In this document: in pieces, positions 15,495 to 24,756 of the stretch
Position numbering within the stretch: the stretch's first letter is position 1
How the letters are laid out: each line of letters opens with the position of its first letter
Source of the DNA: Bacillus sp. EB600
GTDB taxonomy: Bacteria > Bacillota > Bacilli > Bacillales > Cytobacillaceae
DNA: 48,930 nucleotides
Assembly: GCF_024494385.1 (NCBI RefSeq)
Contig: NZ_JAEVLT010000034.1
Span: 1 to 48,930, forward strand
Reading direction: 5' to 3'
Position numbers and translations under genes: made by a program
The notes under the pieces: generated by a model
The model's input: only the letters and a program-made list of their open reading frames with translations
The model's database searches: none
What the model was told of the DNA's origin: nothing

Positions 15495-16060
15495 GTCAAC
15501 ATCAAACTAGACAACTTTTTTAAGGTGTGTAAGTTTGTATTCAATCGGGCTTAAATAGTCTAGCGTACCGTGAATACGAAGAAGATTAAACCAATGTATA
15601 TAATCATGTAACTCACGTGTCAGATCTTCCAGTGAATCAAAAGAACGTCCTTTGACAAACTCTGTTTTAATGATTTTGAACGTGGCTTCAGCTACTGCAT
15701 TATCATAGGGGCATCCTTTCATACTGAGGGAACGTTTTATCTTAAAAGTCTCTAGGGCTTCATCAATCAGTTTGTTTTTAAACTCATTTCCACGGTCTGT
15801 ATGGAAAAGCTGGATCTTATGGAGGTCTGCCTTAATAGAGGCGAGAGCCCGATAAACTAATAAGGCATCTTTGTTCTGACCAGTGCTGTACCCAATGATT
15901 TTGGTGTCAGATCGTACTCTCGAATGATATCCTTTCTTGGTTTGCCATTTAGATAAAGTTGCACCATCTGATTTTTAAATTCTTCTGTAAATGTTCTTCG
16001 CTCTCTTTTAGTCATCGTAGATTCTCCTCAAATATATTATCTGTAGTCTACTTGACCTTA
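15495..16060 (-). mobile_element. IS3-family element with internal deletion
   Basis: The minus strand starts with an OrfA N-terminus near 16014 (TKRERRTFTEEFKNQMVQLY, then LNGKPRKDIIREYDL) and jumps at about 15905 into the OrfB catalytic domain (KIIGYSTGQNKDALLVYRAL, FHTDRGNEF with a DDE Asp, then SMKGCPYDNAVAEATFK with the Glu region). The rest of OrfA and the N-terminal part of OrfB are missing and the frames are not joined. Only the last 71 codons (15507-15722) stay open from an ATG. Partly matching ends containing TCAA and TAGAC occur near 15500 and 16045. Dead element. Confidence 0.82.
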
Positions 16061-16061
16061 A

Positions 16062-16332
16062 AATATCTGTCTAGATAAGTGTAGCCGATCCAAAAGTTGC
16101 CAATCGATGTGGCAGCTTTTGACTTTTCTATTTTTCTTCTTCTCCAACTGATCTTGTAATTTTGAGATTTTCTCCTCATATTTCTTCCGTATGGATGAAA
16201 TCTCGGCATACATTTCTTTTGGTCTTTATCACTACGTTCCTTTGCCTCATTATGTAAAAAAGAAAGGTCCTTCTGATAAAACAAAGCTGGATACATTGGT
16301 AGATAAAACCAAACTTCTAAATGGAATCCCAT
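16062..16332 (-). pseudogene. Truncated coiled-coil gene next to the IS3 remnant
   Basis: The minus strand opens at ATG 16332 (MGFHLEVWFYLPMYPALFYQ ... AKERSDKDQ). After a likely frameshift it continues in another frame as PKEMYAEISSIRKKYEEK and ISKLQDQLEKKKN, a clear coiled coil, stopping at the IS3 boundary. It seems to have been cut by the insertion. Family not recognised. Confidence 0.4.
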
Positions 16333-16391
16333 TTTATTAAATTTACCCTATAATGATAGTGGTATAAGATATCATATTTTAAATTTAAGGT

Positions 16392-16643
16392 TTGGTGAAG
16401 ATTGTGAAAATGATGTATTGGGAGCTTGCAAAGTGGGGAAGGGTAAAGGCAAAGTTCGATAAATTCCCAAATTCTACTGTAATTTTTAGGTTAATAAGCT
16501 CCTATTATTTTGTTTATACAGTTGATTGGTCGGAAATGGATCACGTTATAACGAGAGTGGATCTAGAGAAGGCGGAATTATTAATCAACAGGGAGTTGGG
16601 ATTGGAAGAGGAATTTTTAAATCGTAAAGGTGCCAAAACTTGA
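16392..16643 (+). CDS. Hypothetical protein, 83 aa
   Basis: A basic, aromatic-rich small protein (MYWELAKWGRVKAKFDKF; VYTVDWSEMDHVITRV; acidic helix LEKAELLINRELGLEEEFL). A TATAAT-like box lies about 40 bp upstream, but the ribosome binding site is weak and the start could be any of several codons from 16392 to 16413. The 3' end touches an IS3 fragment. No family recognised. Confidence 0.4.
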   Translation: MVKIVKMMYWELAKWGRVKAKFDKFPNSTVIFRLISSYYFVYTVDWSEMDHVITRVDLEKAELLINRELGLEEEFLNRKGAKT

Positions 16644-16770
16644 TAACGCTGCAATGGAAAGCTTCTTTCACCTACTTAAATGTGAAACAGTCCACCTAAA
16701 CGATTACAATCCACCGATGGCGGTTGCTTTTTCAGAAATGGAGAAATATCATATGCTGTTCGACTTGATT
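16636..16770 (+). mobile_element. Short IS3-type OrfB fragment
   Basis: Reads DNAAMESFFHLLKCETVHLN, the Glu-containing C-terminal motif of IS3/IS150 transposases, then degenerates. Too short to have ends. Confidence 0.6.
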
Positions 16771-16876
16771 GCTGCAAATTGTTGACGGTAGGAATAGGTT
16801 TTTTGTGTATATTGCCAAGAACCCCCTACGGTTGATCGATTTAGACCGAGGGGTAAATAATAACAGGAGGAAATGT

Positions 16877-17416
16877 ATGGATAATAATAAGGAGGATACG
16901 GTGTATTGGATGTTGCTAAACCATAAAATCTGGCATCTATACATTGCGGCGACGAATCATGGTCTTTTGTATGTAGGTTCACCAGGTGCGCCATTTGAAG
17001 AACTAGCCAAATGGGTTGAAAAGAAGCTTCCAAATCATAAACTTTTGGAGGATAAGAATGTAATGAAACCTTATGAAACGGAACTAATCGAGTATTTGGA
17101 GGGCCGGCGTAAGGAATTTGCATTACCGATGGATTTCCATGGTACGGACTTCCAACAGGCTGTTTGGAGGAAATTGGTGGAGATCCCATATGGTCAGACT
17201 GCTACGTACACAGATATTGCAGAACGGATGAATAGGCCTGATGCGGTACGGGCTGTAGGAACCGCCATTGGGGCCAATCCTATGTTAATCACGGTACCCT
17301 GTCATCGCTTGTTTGGGAAACACGGGGAATGGAGGGGCTACCGCGGAGGGCTGGAGATGAAGGAACGGCTGCTAAAATTGGAAAATATAAAGAACGGAAA
17401 GAAAATAAATGAATGA
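16877..17416 (+). CDS. ogt: Methylated-DNA--protein-cysteine S-methyltransferase
   Basis: A suicide repair enzyme that takes the methyl group from O6-methylguanine onto its own Cys. From ATG 16877 (AGGAGG at 16866-16871) it is 179 aa, normal for Ogt. The N-terminal RNase-H-like part is followed by FQQAVWRKLVEIPYGQTATY and the active-site motif TVPCHRLFG (Cys about residue 142), then GEWRGYRGGLEMKERLLKLE. The earlier ATG at 16873 is followed at once by a stop, and the open frame back to 16769 has no ribosome binding site. It lies between IS3 and IS1182 debris but is intact. Confidence 0.93.
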   Translation: MDNNKEDTVYWMLLNHKIWHLYIAATNHGLLYVGSPGAPFEELAKWVEKKLPNHKLLEDKNVMKPYETELIEYLEGRRKEFALPMDFHGTDFQQAVWRKLVEIPYGQTATYTDIAERMNRPDAVRAVGTAIGANPMLITVPCHRLFGKHGEWRGYRGGLEMKERLLKLENIKNGKKINE

Positions 17417-17481
17417 TAATGTATCTATTGGTATGGTGGTAACCACTGGGTGAGCCTCAACGCAGGAGGAACCCCTAAAAC
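17417..17481 (+). other. Spacer after ogt
   Basis: Short spacer; the AGGAGG-like string at 17464-17469 is not followed by a usable start. Confidence 0.3.
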
Positions 17482-17565
17482 ATAATGTGAAAACCAATTA
17501 AGGTGAATAGGGTGCTTAAGATAAACAAAAAATCCGATAAATTAATTATTGTCGTTCACGAAATA
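17482..17565 (+). repeat. 84-bp direct repeat, left copy (5' end of hydrolase gene)
   Basis: Almost identical to 19612-19694, one base of an A-run differing. It carries the promoter-proximal region, ribosome binding site and first codons of the dienelactone-hydrolase-type gene and then stops abruptly at IS1182-type sequence. Confidence 0.9.
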
Positions 17566-18684
17566 GAAACAGAGGAGCGGATCTATTGTTTCGTTTTAAA
17601 CCAGAGTAATCAACTCTGATTTATGAAAAGTAAGATACGTCCGAGACCACTGAAAAAGTCCAATTTTTTGGCTGGATTCTATTCATAATGTATGCAGAAA
17701 ACAGTTCCCACTGCTTGCTATCCTCTTTAAGTTTACCGCTAAGGCGGTTAATTTTGCTTGTATGGTCATGCTTTTTAGACCGTACCCCCTGGCACGATCT
17801 AACCCGTGGAAATTCTTCATCTCGCCATTCTTCCATTCCTGACAAGATCTTTTTTTATATTTTTCCTTGAACTCGTCTGTCTTCTGTTCCTGGCTATGCC
17901 CATAAAATTCAGGCGTATTGATTCCTATTACTAATAGTTTACTTTTCCTTTTTTCCTTAATACAAATCTCTCTAAGCGGGCAATCGACACATAATTCTTT
18001 TCCAAAATAATACTTGTAAGACTCTACCCCGCGTTTGTCTTTATAGTATTTTTTTCTTTCTGTTTTATTTCCCTGAACACAGAACCATTCGTCAGAATCT
18101 TTGTTATAGCTGTATAAATCTTCATCAATTTTATAGACCATCGGATTGACCGGTATGTAGGGCTTAGCTTCGATTTCCTTTATATTATCCAGAATTGGTT
18201 TCTTGAAATAAGCTCTGTCTCCATAGACTTCCCCTATTTTAACTCCACTTTTTTGAATCAATTCCATCAATTCATTAAATAGCTTCCCATCCATGTATGC
18301 ACCGGGTTTTACCCTGACAGCCGTAATCATTCTATCTTCTGTGGTTATCATATATTCTGTTTTGTATCCAAAGAAATCCTTTGTTCTACTTTTGTGACCT
18401 ACTCTGGCGTCCTGGTCTACAATCGAACGAACTCCTTTTTGTTCGATAAACTTCGGATCACTGAGAATTTCCTTCGCATTTTCTATTACTTCTTTTGTTT
18501 CAGGACTAACTTCTAAATCAACGCTTTCTTCAACCTTTGTGATTGTTTCTTCCAGATAGGATTTTATCGTTGCTTTTGCTTCTTTATGATCTTCTATTTC
18601 TGTATAATCCGGTATGTCTTGATTGATGCCGTCAGGCACATTTCCATGCTTTTTTTCGTTCAATTCTGTGATGGAACACAATTT
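17566..18684 (-). mobile_element. IS1182-family element, 5'-truncated
   Basis: Holds a transposase frame plus its 3' flank; CAGAGT-AATCA-ACTCTG at about 17602-17618 and the CACTGAAAAAGTCC region at about 17648 are near the expected terminus. The other end is lost: the transposase lacks its N-terminus and directly abuts the DNA upstream of the glycosylase gene. Confidence 0.75.
17683..18681 (-). pseudogene. IS1182-family transposase, N-terminally truncated
   Basis: 332 codons remain of a protein that is normally about 450-550 aa. The DDE-type core is recognisable: VDQDARVGHKSRTKDFFGYK, then GEVYGDRAYF with an Asp, the Cys block CVDCPLREIC, and near the C-terminus the FHGLDRARGYGLKSMTIQAK motif with the Glu position altered or lost. 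The N-terminal DUF772 domain and the first catalytic Asp are missing. No ribosome binding site precedes its first codon at the truncation point. It should be inactive. Confidence 0.85.
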
Positions 18685-18779
18685 GACAGATAAACAACTT
18701 GAAATCCTTATTATTAAAGTGCTAAAACTGGCCCTATTGGAAATCCTAAAGGAGATTGTAAAAGCAGGAGGGGTTCAAA

Positions 18780-19357
18780 TGTCTGAATTTGTTCCTAATC
18801 AATGGGCGGAAGAACAGGTTCCAAAAGCGGTTGAGGATTGCAAAGAATGCGGACTTTATAAGCATGGATCAAGAATGGTTTGGGGAGAAGGAAATCCGAA
18901 TGCACCGATTTTAATTCTGCTTGATAACCCAGGCGCACGTGAAGACCGCGAAGGCAATCCATTCGTTTGCGGGACAAGGCAAGCTTTGCAGCAGGCGGCC
19001 TATGCGGTTGGGTTAACGGATATCGACCTTTACACTACCTACATTTTAAAAAGAAAGCCAACTCGGGCCTATGATAAGGAAACAGTAAGAAATATTTGCA
19101 TGCGCCATCTGGAAGAACAGCTTCAGGTGAAGGAACCATACATAATTTTTTGTTTGGGGAACGTTGCCGTTCAATCGTTTTTTCATAATCCAAATGCAGA
19201 GGTGAAGTCCATGCGCGGAACCATCCAACAAGTAAAGGAATTTCAAACTTTAGTTTCCTATCATCCATTGGCTGTTCGGCGGCGGCCAAATTTATGGCCG
19301 CATTTTATAAAGGATTGGGAAAATCTTGCCGATTTCTACAGGCTATTTAATTGTTGA
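18780..19357 (+). CDS. Uracil-DNA glycosylase, family 4-type
   Basis: Removes uracil from DNA as the first step of base excision repair. From ATG 18780 (GCAGGAGGGG) the product is 192 aa. The family opening CKECGLYKHGSRMVWGEG, the LLDNPGAREDREGNPFVCGT active-site region and the late VSYHPLAVRR motif (HP-x-x-x-RR) are visible. DC-x-x-C plus later Cys could hold the Fe-S cluster, though not every cluster Cys is obvious. In-frame codons upstream (from about 18671: NLTDKQLEILIIKVLKLA) look protein-like and may be the end of a gene cut by IS1182. Together with ogt this makes two DNA-repair genes within 2.5 kb. Confidence 0.85.
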
Positions 19358-19611
19358 TACTAACCTTTTGATGGGCATACTTTGGTATTCCCGATATAGT
19401 CATCTTCTGTTAAACAGAATCAAGATTCATATTAGCGAACGGATGGTAGAAGGAATTAAACAGATATTGATATTAGATTTTTCTTTGTTGTTCTTTTAGA
19501 TGTTTTAAAACTCAATCATGTTACTCCATTAAAGTGCCATTATCTTGAATAAGTGAATGAAATATATCGCACTCCCATTAACGGTGCAGATTGAAATGAT
19601 ATAATAATTAA

Positions 19612-19694
19612 TAATGTGAAAACCAATTAAGGTGAATAGGGTGCTTAAGATAAACAAAAAATCCGATAAATTAATTATTGTCGTTCACGAAATA
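19612..19694 (+). repeat. 84-bp direct repeat, right copy
   Basis: Partner of 17482-17565; here it is continuous with the complete hydrolase gene. Confidence 0.9.
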
Positions 19695-20234
19695 TATGGA
19701 ATTAACCAACATATGGTGGATTTATGTGATTTACTTTCAGAACAAAACTTTGATGTCATTTGTCCCAATTTATTAGAACGAGAAATGCCCTTTGATTATT
19801 CTTCTGAGGTAAAGGCTTATCGTAATTTTATGGATAATGTAGGTTTCACAAATGGTTTCCAAAAAGTAAAAAATATATTATTAGATCTTCAAGATGAGTA
19901 TTCGAAAATATTTATCATTGGATTTAGTGTAGGGGCAACGGTTGCTTGGTTGTGTAGTGAGGAAGATTGTGTTGCTGGTATCGTTGGATACTATGGTTCA
20001 CGTATTAGAGATTATGTGAATTTGTATCCGAAATGTCCGGTGTTGTTATTTTTTCCGAAAGTGGAAAAATCATTTAATGTTGATGAATTAGTTTTAACTC
20101 TAGATAAACCAAATATAGATGTACATATATGTAGGGGTGAACACGGATTTAATGATCCATACTCTCCCAAATACAATGAAGAATTAACTCAAAATACATT
20201 TAGAGAAACATTGCATTTCCTCAAAAATAACTGA
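19641..20234 (+). CDS. Dienelactone-hydrolase-type alpha/beta hydrolase
   Basis: A 197-aa cytoplasmic hydrolase from GTG 19641 (AAGGTGA at 19629-19635). IIVVHEIYGINQHMVDLCDL is the typical oxyanion/early region of the family, GFSVGAT is the nucleophile elbow with Ser (dienelactone hydrolase itself uses Cys), and GEHGF supplies the catalytic His. The acid residue would lie near FFPKVEKSF. The substrate cannot be told. Its 5' end is duplicated at 17482-17565, upstream of the IS1182 remnant. Confidence 0.82.
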   Translation: MLKINKKSDKLIIVVHEIYGINQHMVDLCDLLSEQNFDVICPNLLEREMPFDYSSEVKAYRNFMDNVGFTNGFQKVKNILLDLQDEYSKIFIIGFSVGATVAWLCSEEDCVAGIVGYYGSRIRDYVNLYPKCPVLLFFPKVEKSFNVDELVLTLDKPNIDVHICRGEHGFNDPYSPKYNEELTQNTFRETLHFLKNN

Positions 20235-20328
20235 ATTTTTTATTCCGCAAAAGACCGCCATTACAGAATAAAAATGCATTGATAACTGATCTTTTTTACA
20301 AAGTAAAAAGGTAGTACAAACGTTCTTG

Positions 20329-20347
20329 TAAGAGTATAATACTCTTA
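20329..20347. promoter_or_regulatory. 19-bp perfect palindrome, likely operator
   Basis: TAAGAGTAT-A-ATACTCTTA lies 25 bp before the start of the AhpD-like gene and includes a TATAAT box (20335-20340). Position and symmetry fit a repressor site; the regulator is not obvious in the window. Confidence 0.65.
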
Positions 20348-20371
20348 TACTAATCAAAGGAGTCTTGCTTT

Positions 20372-20815
20372 ATGAGTCAAAGAGTTCACTACTATGAAAT
20401 TGCAGCTGATGGTATGAAAATTATGATGGATATGGAAAAATACACAAAAACGACGGTAATCGAACGAAAACTTCGTGAGCTTATTAAAATTCGTGTTTCT
20501 CAAATTAACGGCTGTGCATATTGTTTGAATATGCATACAACAGATGCACGAAAAATGGGTGAAACAGAACAAAGAATATACTGTGTTAGTGCCTGGCAAG
20601 AGTGTGAATTCTACACAGAAGCAGAAAAAGTAGCTTTAGAGTTGGCAGAGTACGTGACATTAATCCCAACAAAACGTGTTCCAGATGAGCTTTATCAACG
20701 AGTGCGTGAACATTATGATGAAAAACAGTATGTTGACCTCGTTCTGATAATTAATCAAATTAACAGTTGGAATAGAATTTCTATTGCAATGGGAAATATA
20801 GCAACTGAAAAATAA
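20372..20815 (+). CDS. Carboxymuconolactone decarboxylase / AhpD-like protein
   Basis: A 147-aa protein of the CMD/AhpD alkylhydroperoxidase fold. The redox motif GCAYCLNMHT (C-x-x-C with the following His) is intact after the helix VIERKLRELIKIRVSQ, which suggests peroxidase or thiol-disulfide activity rather than decarboxylation. ATG 20372 follows AAAGGAG. It is a single gene between a 19-bp palindrome and a strong terminator, which fits an inducible oxidative-stress gene. Confidence 0.9.
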   Translation: MSQRVHYYEIAADGMKIMMDMEKYTKTTVIERKLRELIKIRVSQINGCAYCLNMHTTDARKMGETEQRIYCVSAWQECEFYTEAEKVALELAEYVTLIPTKRVPDELYQRVREHYDEKQYVDLVLIINQINSWNRISIAMGNIATEK

Positions 20816-20849
20816 TTATTCTAAATTGCATTTTGAATATTCAGCATTA

Positions 20850-20883
20850 GGGCACAATTCTTAAAGAATTATGCCCTTTTTTA
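20850..20883 (+). terminator. Terminator of the AhpD-like gene
   Basis: GGGCA-AATTCTT and AGAATT-TGCCC form a long stem followed by six T. Confidence 0.85.
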
Positions 20884-20962
20884 TGTTAAGGTCCATTAAT
20901 GTGATTAAGGTCATGGGGTGAGATATGTTTTAAATGTAAAGCTATGCATGGAGGTAATAATT

Positions 20963-21418
20963 ATGAATCAGGATGTTCAGGTGTACTGGAAAGAATATTG
21001 GAATGAACAGGATCAATATCAACCTTAGTCTGCTAGTGCATGGCAATTTGGGGCTGACCCTGATTACCTTGCACAATTGGTGATAGATGGCATTAAAACT
21101 GCAACATGTTCTGGATATATATTTTATGAATTGGAGAAGGAACCTCTTCCAACAACAGAGGATTACAGCATTATTTTAAGCAGCGTTAACAAACCCTTAG
21201 CTATCATTAAGACGCTGGAGGTTACGTTAACTCCAATGAATGAAGTTACTGAAGATTTTGCTGTTGCAGAAGGTGAAGGGGATAGGACTTATCAATATTG
21301 GTGGGAAGCTCACGAAAAATTCTTTAGAAATGAGTCAAATTCAATCGGACATGGGTTTACGGAGGATATGCTCCTTGTTTGTGAACGCTTTAAAGTGATT
21401 GATGTGAAAAACGGGTAA
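20963..21418 (+). pseudogene. ASCH-domain protein with premature stop
   Basis: ATG 20963 with a GGAGGT ribosome binding site opens a frame NQDVQVYWKEYWNEQDQYQP that hits TAG at 21026-21028 (codon 22) and then stays open to 21418. The rest is a clear ASCH domain: GIKTATCSGYIFYELEKEPL, DYSIILSSVNKPLAIIKTLE, EGDRTYQYWWEAHEKFF. ASCH proteins are predicted RNA-binding or nucleoside-hydrolysing small proteins. A single base change would restore it; internal restart at GTG 21079 would lose the first strand. Confidence 0.82.
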
Positions 21419-21656
21419 AAGCCCCATCTTTAAGCAATAGAACTTATTACGTGAACATCCGGGCTGCCATAGCCGACTGTTTATTTCCGCAACAAAATGG
21501 AAGGATAGCTTAAGAAAAAACAAAGGTATTAGGAGGGAAATACTTTTACAGAAAAAGGCTTCTAGCATTCAAATCATTATGAATATAAATGGGTAAAGGA
21601 TCTTTTCTGAAACTATTCCTCAGAAGGGAGCTAGACAACAGGCGGGAGGGGAATTT

Positions 21657-23981
21657 TTGAAGATTATTGGAAAAAGCATTATTCGTAAAGAAGCGCTAGA
21701 TAAAGTAACTGGAAGGGCAAGATATACGAACGATTATAATCTAGCTGGAATGCTTTCATGTAAACTGGTAATTAGTCCCTACGGGCATGCACGGATTGTT
21801 TCCATTGATACAACGGTGGCGGAAAAAATGCCTGGAGTTAAAGCGATTGTCAAAGGGGGAGCACATCTTCCCCTAATTGGTGAGTCAGTTCGGGATCGTC
21901 CGCCAGTCGCATATGAAAGGGTCCGCTATCACGGTGAGCCCATTGCACTTGTCGTTGCCGAGACCCCCGCACAAGCAAAAAGTGCTGCGAATCAAATAAA
22001 TGTCCAATATGAACTTCTACCGGTAGTCAATTCACCAACCCAGGCTTTTCAAAAAGGCGCCCCACTTATTCATGAGCATTTAGGTGAATATAAAAAAGAT
22101 GATGTTTCCTATCCAGTTCCCGGAACCAATATTGCGACCCACTATAAAATTCGCAAAGGAAATATGAATAAAGGCTGGGCCGAAAGTGAAATAACAGTTG
22201 AAGCAAGTTATTCCTTCGCCCCATCAGACCATGTAGCAATGGAAACAAGATGCGCAATTGCGGAAATTTTACCTGATGGGATCATAAACATTATCACCTC
22301 TTCGCAGGCCCCGTTTATGGTTAAAAGGCTGATTGCCGATTATTTTGGGGAAGATGAAGGGAAAGTGGTTGTCCATACCCCTCTTGTGGGTGGTGCCTTT
22401 GGGGGAAAGGCTTCAACACAGCTTGAATTGTTTGCTTATTTGGCGTCAAAAGCAGTCGGCGGCAAGCCAGTAAAGGTTTGGAATGATCGGGAACAGGATA
22501 TCATTACTTCTCCAGGTCACATTGGATTGGATGCAAAAGTGAAATTTGGGGCGGATCACAACGGAAAAATTAAAGTGATGGAAATCGGATACTGGTGGGA
22601 TGGAGGTGCCTATTCCGACAAAGCAATCGATGTTTCGAGATCGGGTGCGGTGGATTGCACGGGGCCTTATAATGTTGAAAATGTTTGGTGTGATTCGTAT
22701 TGTATGTATACGAACCATCCCTATGCTGCACCATTCAGAGGCTTTAGTCACCCAGAGATTTCTTTTGCGATTGAAAGAACAATGGATTTACTGGCAAAAA
22801 AGATAGGAATGGACCCTCTTGAACTCCGCTATATCAATTCAATTATGCCCGGAAATACTACCCCGACAAGGGTTCGATTAAATAAAAGTAATGTTGGAAA
22901 CTTACAAAAGTGCATTGAAAGATTAAAAGAAATATTTAATTGGGATGGGAAGCCAGTCAAAAGGATTAACGAGCGTATAGTTCGGGTAAAAGGGATTAGT
23001 TGTAGCTGGAAATCATCCACCATTGACCCGAATGCACCTTCCGGGGCCATTTTGACCTTTAATCGTGATGGAAGTATAAATTTAATGGCAGGTGTGGTTG
23101 AAATCGGGACGGGGACCAAAACGGTTCTGGCGCAAATTCTTGCAGAGCGGCTTAAAATGGATGTAGACAAAATCCATGTTCGTATGGAAGTCGATACCCA
23201 AACCACGCCTGAACATTGGAAAACCGTTGCAAGCAGGGGAACATTTATGGGAGGAAGGGCCGTTTTGAAAGCAGCAGATGACATCATTCGGCAGCTTAAG
23301 GAGATTGCAGCATGCGTACTAAGAGCACCAATAGAAGATCTCGAAGTGGCAGACAGCCGGGTTTTTTTACGGGACGATCCTTCTATTGGGCTGGATTTTA
23401 AAGACATTTGTTTTGGCTATCAATATCCAAATGGCAACTCTGTTGGTGGCCAAATCATCGGTAGGGGAAATTATATTTTACGCCATTTAACCCACATTGA
23501 CCCTGAGACGGGTGAAGGGAAGCCAGGCCCGGAGTGGACTGTTGCAGCATATGGGGTGGAGGTAGAATTCGACCAAAGGGATTTTTCCTATCGATTGGTA
23601 AAAGCAGCGTGTGTTGTCGATGTAGGAAAAGTAATGAACGAAAAAGCTGCCCGGGGCCAAGTTATGGGCGCTATGAGCATGGGTCTCTCCTTTGCAGGCA
23701 GGGAAACTTTTTATTTTGACGAGTTAGGTCGGGTTTTAAACCCGCAGCTTCGGACATACCGCCCACTACATTACGGGGAAAATCCCGAATACTTGATTGC
23801 CTTTGTTGAAACCCCACAGCTTGATGGGCCATATGGTGCACGTGGCCTTGGCGAGCATGGAGTACTGGGAATGCCCGGGGCACTTGGGAATGCCCTGTCG
23901 CTTGCCGCAGGGGTATCACTGCATAAATTACCTCTTACTCCAGAACTAATCTGGAAGGCAAAGGAGAAGATACGGCCGTGA
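21657..23981 (+). CDS. Xanthine dehydrogenase family, molybdopterin-binding subunit
   Basis: A 774-aa large subunit of the molybdenum hydroxylase family (PucD/XdhD type), which oxidises purines or other N-heterocycles. TTG 21657 is used because GGGAGGGG lies 5-6 nt upstream. Domain order: aldehyde oxidase a/b hammerhead (about 15-120, ALDKVTGRARYTND), then the Mo-cofactor domain with VVHTPLVGGAFGGKAS, PFRGFSHPE, VEIGTGTKTVLAQI and the C-terminal GARGLGEHGVLGMPGALGNA carrying the catalytic Glu. No FAD-binding or 2Fe-2S subunit gene and no molybdenum cofactor chaperone lies beside it, so partners must be elsewhere. It is flanked by a broken ASCH gene and small frames. The substrate is uncertain. 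Confidence 0.9.
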   Translation: MKIIGKSIIRKEALDKVTGRARYTNDYNLAGMLSCKLVISPYGHARIVSIDTTVAEKMPGVKAIVKGGAHLPLIGESVRDRPPVAYERVRYHGEPIALVVAETPAQAKSAANQINVQYELLPVVNSPTQAFQKGAPLIHEHLGEYKKDDVSYPVPGTNIATHYKIRKGNMNKGWAESEITVEASYSFAPSDHVAMETRCAIAEILPDGIINIITSSQAPFMVKRLIADYFGEDEGKVVVHTPLVGGAFGGKASTQLELFAYLASKAVGGKPVKVWNDREQDIITSPGHIGLDAKVKFGADHNGKIKVMEIGYWWDGGAYSDKAIDVSRSGAVDCTGPYNVENVWCDSYCMYTNHPYAAPFRGFSHPEISFAIERTMDLLAKKIGMDPLELRYINSIMPGNTTPTRVRLNKSNVGNLQKCIERLKEIFNWDGKPVKRINERIVRVKGISCSWKSSTIDPNAPSGAILTFNRDGSINLMAGVVEIGTGTKTVLAQILAERLKMDVDKIHVRMEVDTQTTPEHWKTVASRGTFMGGRAVLKAADDIIRQLKEIAACVLRAPIEDLEVADSRVFLRDDPSIGLDFKDICFGYQYPNGNSVGGQIIGRGNYILRHLTHIDPETGEGKPGPEWTVAAYGVEVEFDQRDFSYRLVKAACVVDVGKVMNEKAARGQVMGAMSMGLSFAGRETFYFDELGRVLNPQLRTYRPLHYGENPEYLIAFVETPQLDGPYGARGLGEHGVLGMPGALGNALSLAAGVSLHKLPLTPELIWKAKEKIRP

Positions 23982-24497
23982 TCCGTTTGACTGTGTATAT
24001 TTTATATAAGGTAAGTAAGAGGGTATAAGTTTCTTACGTTTGTAGTGCACGGGGCTCAAAAATTATTTGGGAGGTTCGGTAACCTTGTCAAACCCAGTTC
24101 GGTAAATGGTTAGGTACGATTGGAATCAAGACTGGTAGGAAAACGTGGTCAATTTTATCAGACTTTTTGAATTTATTAGTGATCTCCTTTTTTCGGCTGG
24201 TGTACTGACCTGGTTTGGAGCAATCCTTATCATTATAGTAATGATTGACGTTATTTTTACCGCCCGTGGTAAAAAATGGGCTTTGAATATAACTTTATTT
24301 TGGTCGCCAAAATCCTTGGGTCGACACTAATTAGACCTGGTAATTATGTATTAATTCATATTGGTATGTTCACTAAAAAAAAGCACAAAATCATTATCTT
24401 GTGTTAAGCATATCCTTAATAGGAAGAGTGCCCAGTCCTTTGGATGATAGGGGAATATAGTATAGACGAAAAAGGGGAAATTTGGAGGAGAGGTTAC
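23982..24497. other. Region between XDH and GerPA/F-like gene
   Basis: Apart from the doubtful 61-aa frame, I see only a short GGGAGG followed by a TTG and an early stop (about 24070-24105), suggesting a decayed small gene. Confidence 0.3.
24145..24330 (+). CDS. Possible small membrane protein, 61 aa
   Basis: GTG 24145 with AGGAAA upstream; residues 8-41 are hydrophobic (LFSAGVLTWFGAILIIIVMI), ending basic. The 3' end may be altered, and in another frame the upstream DNA reads WLGTIGIKTGRKTWSILS, so a frameshifted remnant is possible. No family recognised. Confidence 0.3.
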   Translation: MVNFIRLFEFISDLLFSAGVLTWFGAILIIIVMIDVIFTARGKKWALNITLFWSPKSLGRH

Positions 24498-24734
24498 ATG
24501 CCAGCAATTGTTCGTGTATTACAAATAGTCAACATCACCGGAAATGGGATTGCTCACCTAGAAAATAGCTTGTTTACCAAAACATATAGTGGCTCTGGGG
24601 GATTTACAACCGGAGAAATCGCCGTAGCAAATAATGGTATGTGGTACGATGTTTTTGAATCAAATTTAATTGATCAGCCTGAAGTAGGAAATAATATAAA
24701 CGTAATTTCTGTGCTTAAAACAATTTATAAATAA
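24498..24734 (+). CDS. GerPA/GerPF-type spore germination protein
   Basis: A 78-aa protein from ATG 24498 (GGAGGAGAGG). It begins MPAIVRVLQIVNITGNGIAH with the N-terminal strand common to GerPA and GerPF, then FTKTYSGSGGFTTGEIAVAN, where SGSGxFxTG is the family signature. GerP proteins let germinants pass the coat. In bacilli they form a gerPABCDEF operon; this is a solitary paralogue. The C-terminal part differs from GerPA/F (WYDVFESNLIDQPEVG) and resembles a species-specific tail. Confidence 0.75.
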   Translation: MPAIVRVLQIVNITGNGIAHLENSLFTKTYSGSGGFTTGEIAVANNGMWYDVFESNLIDQPEVGNNINVISVLKTIYK

Positions 24735-24756
24735 AACGGGTTATTTTATACCAATA

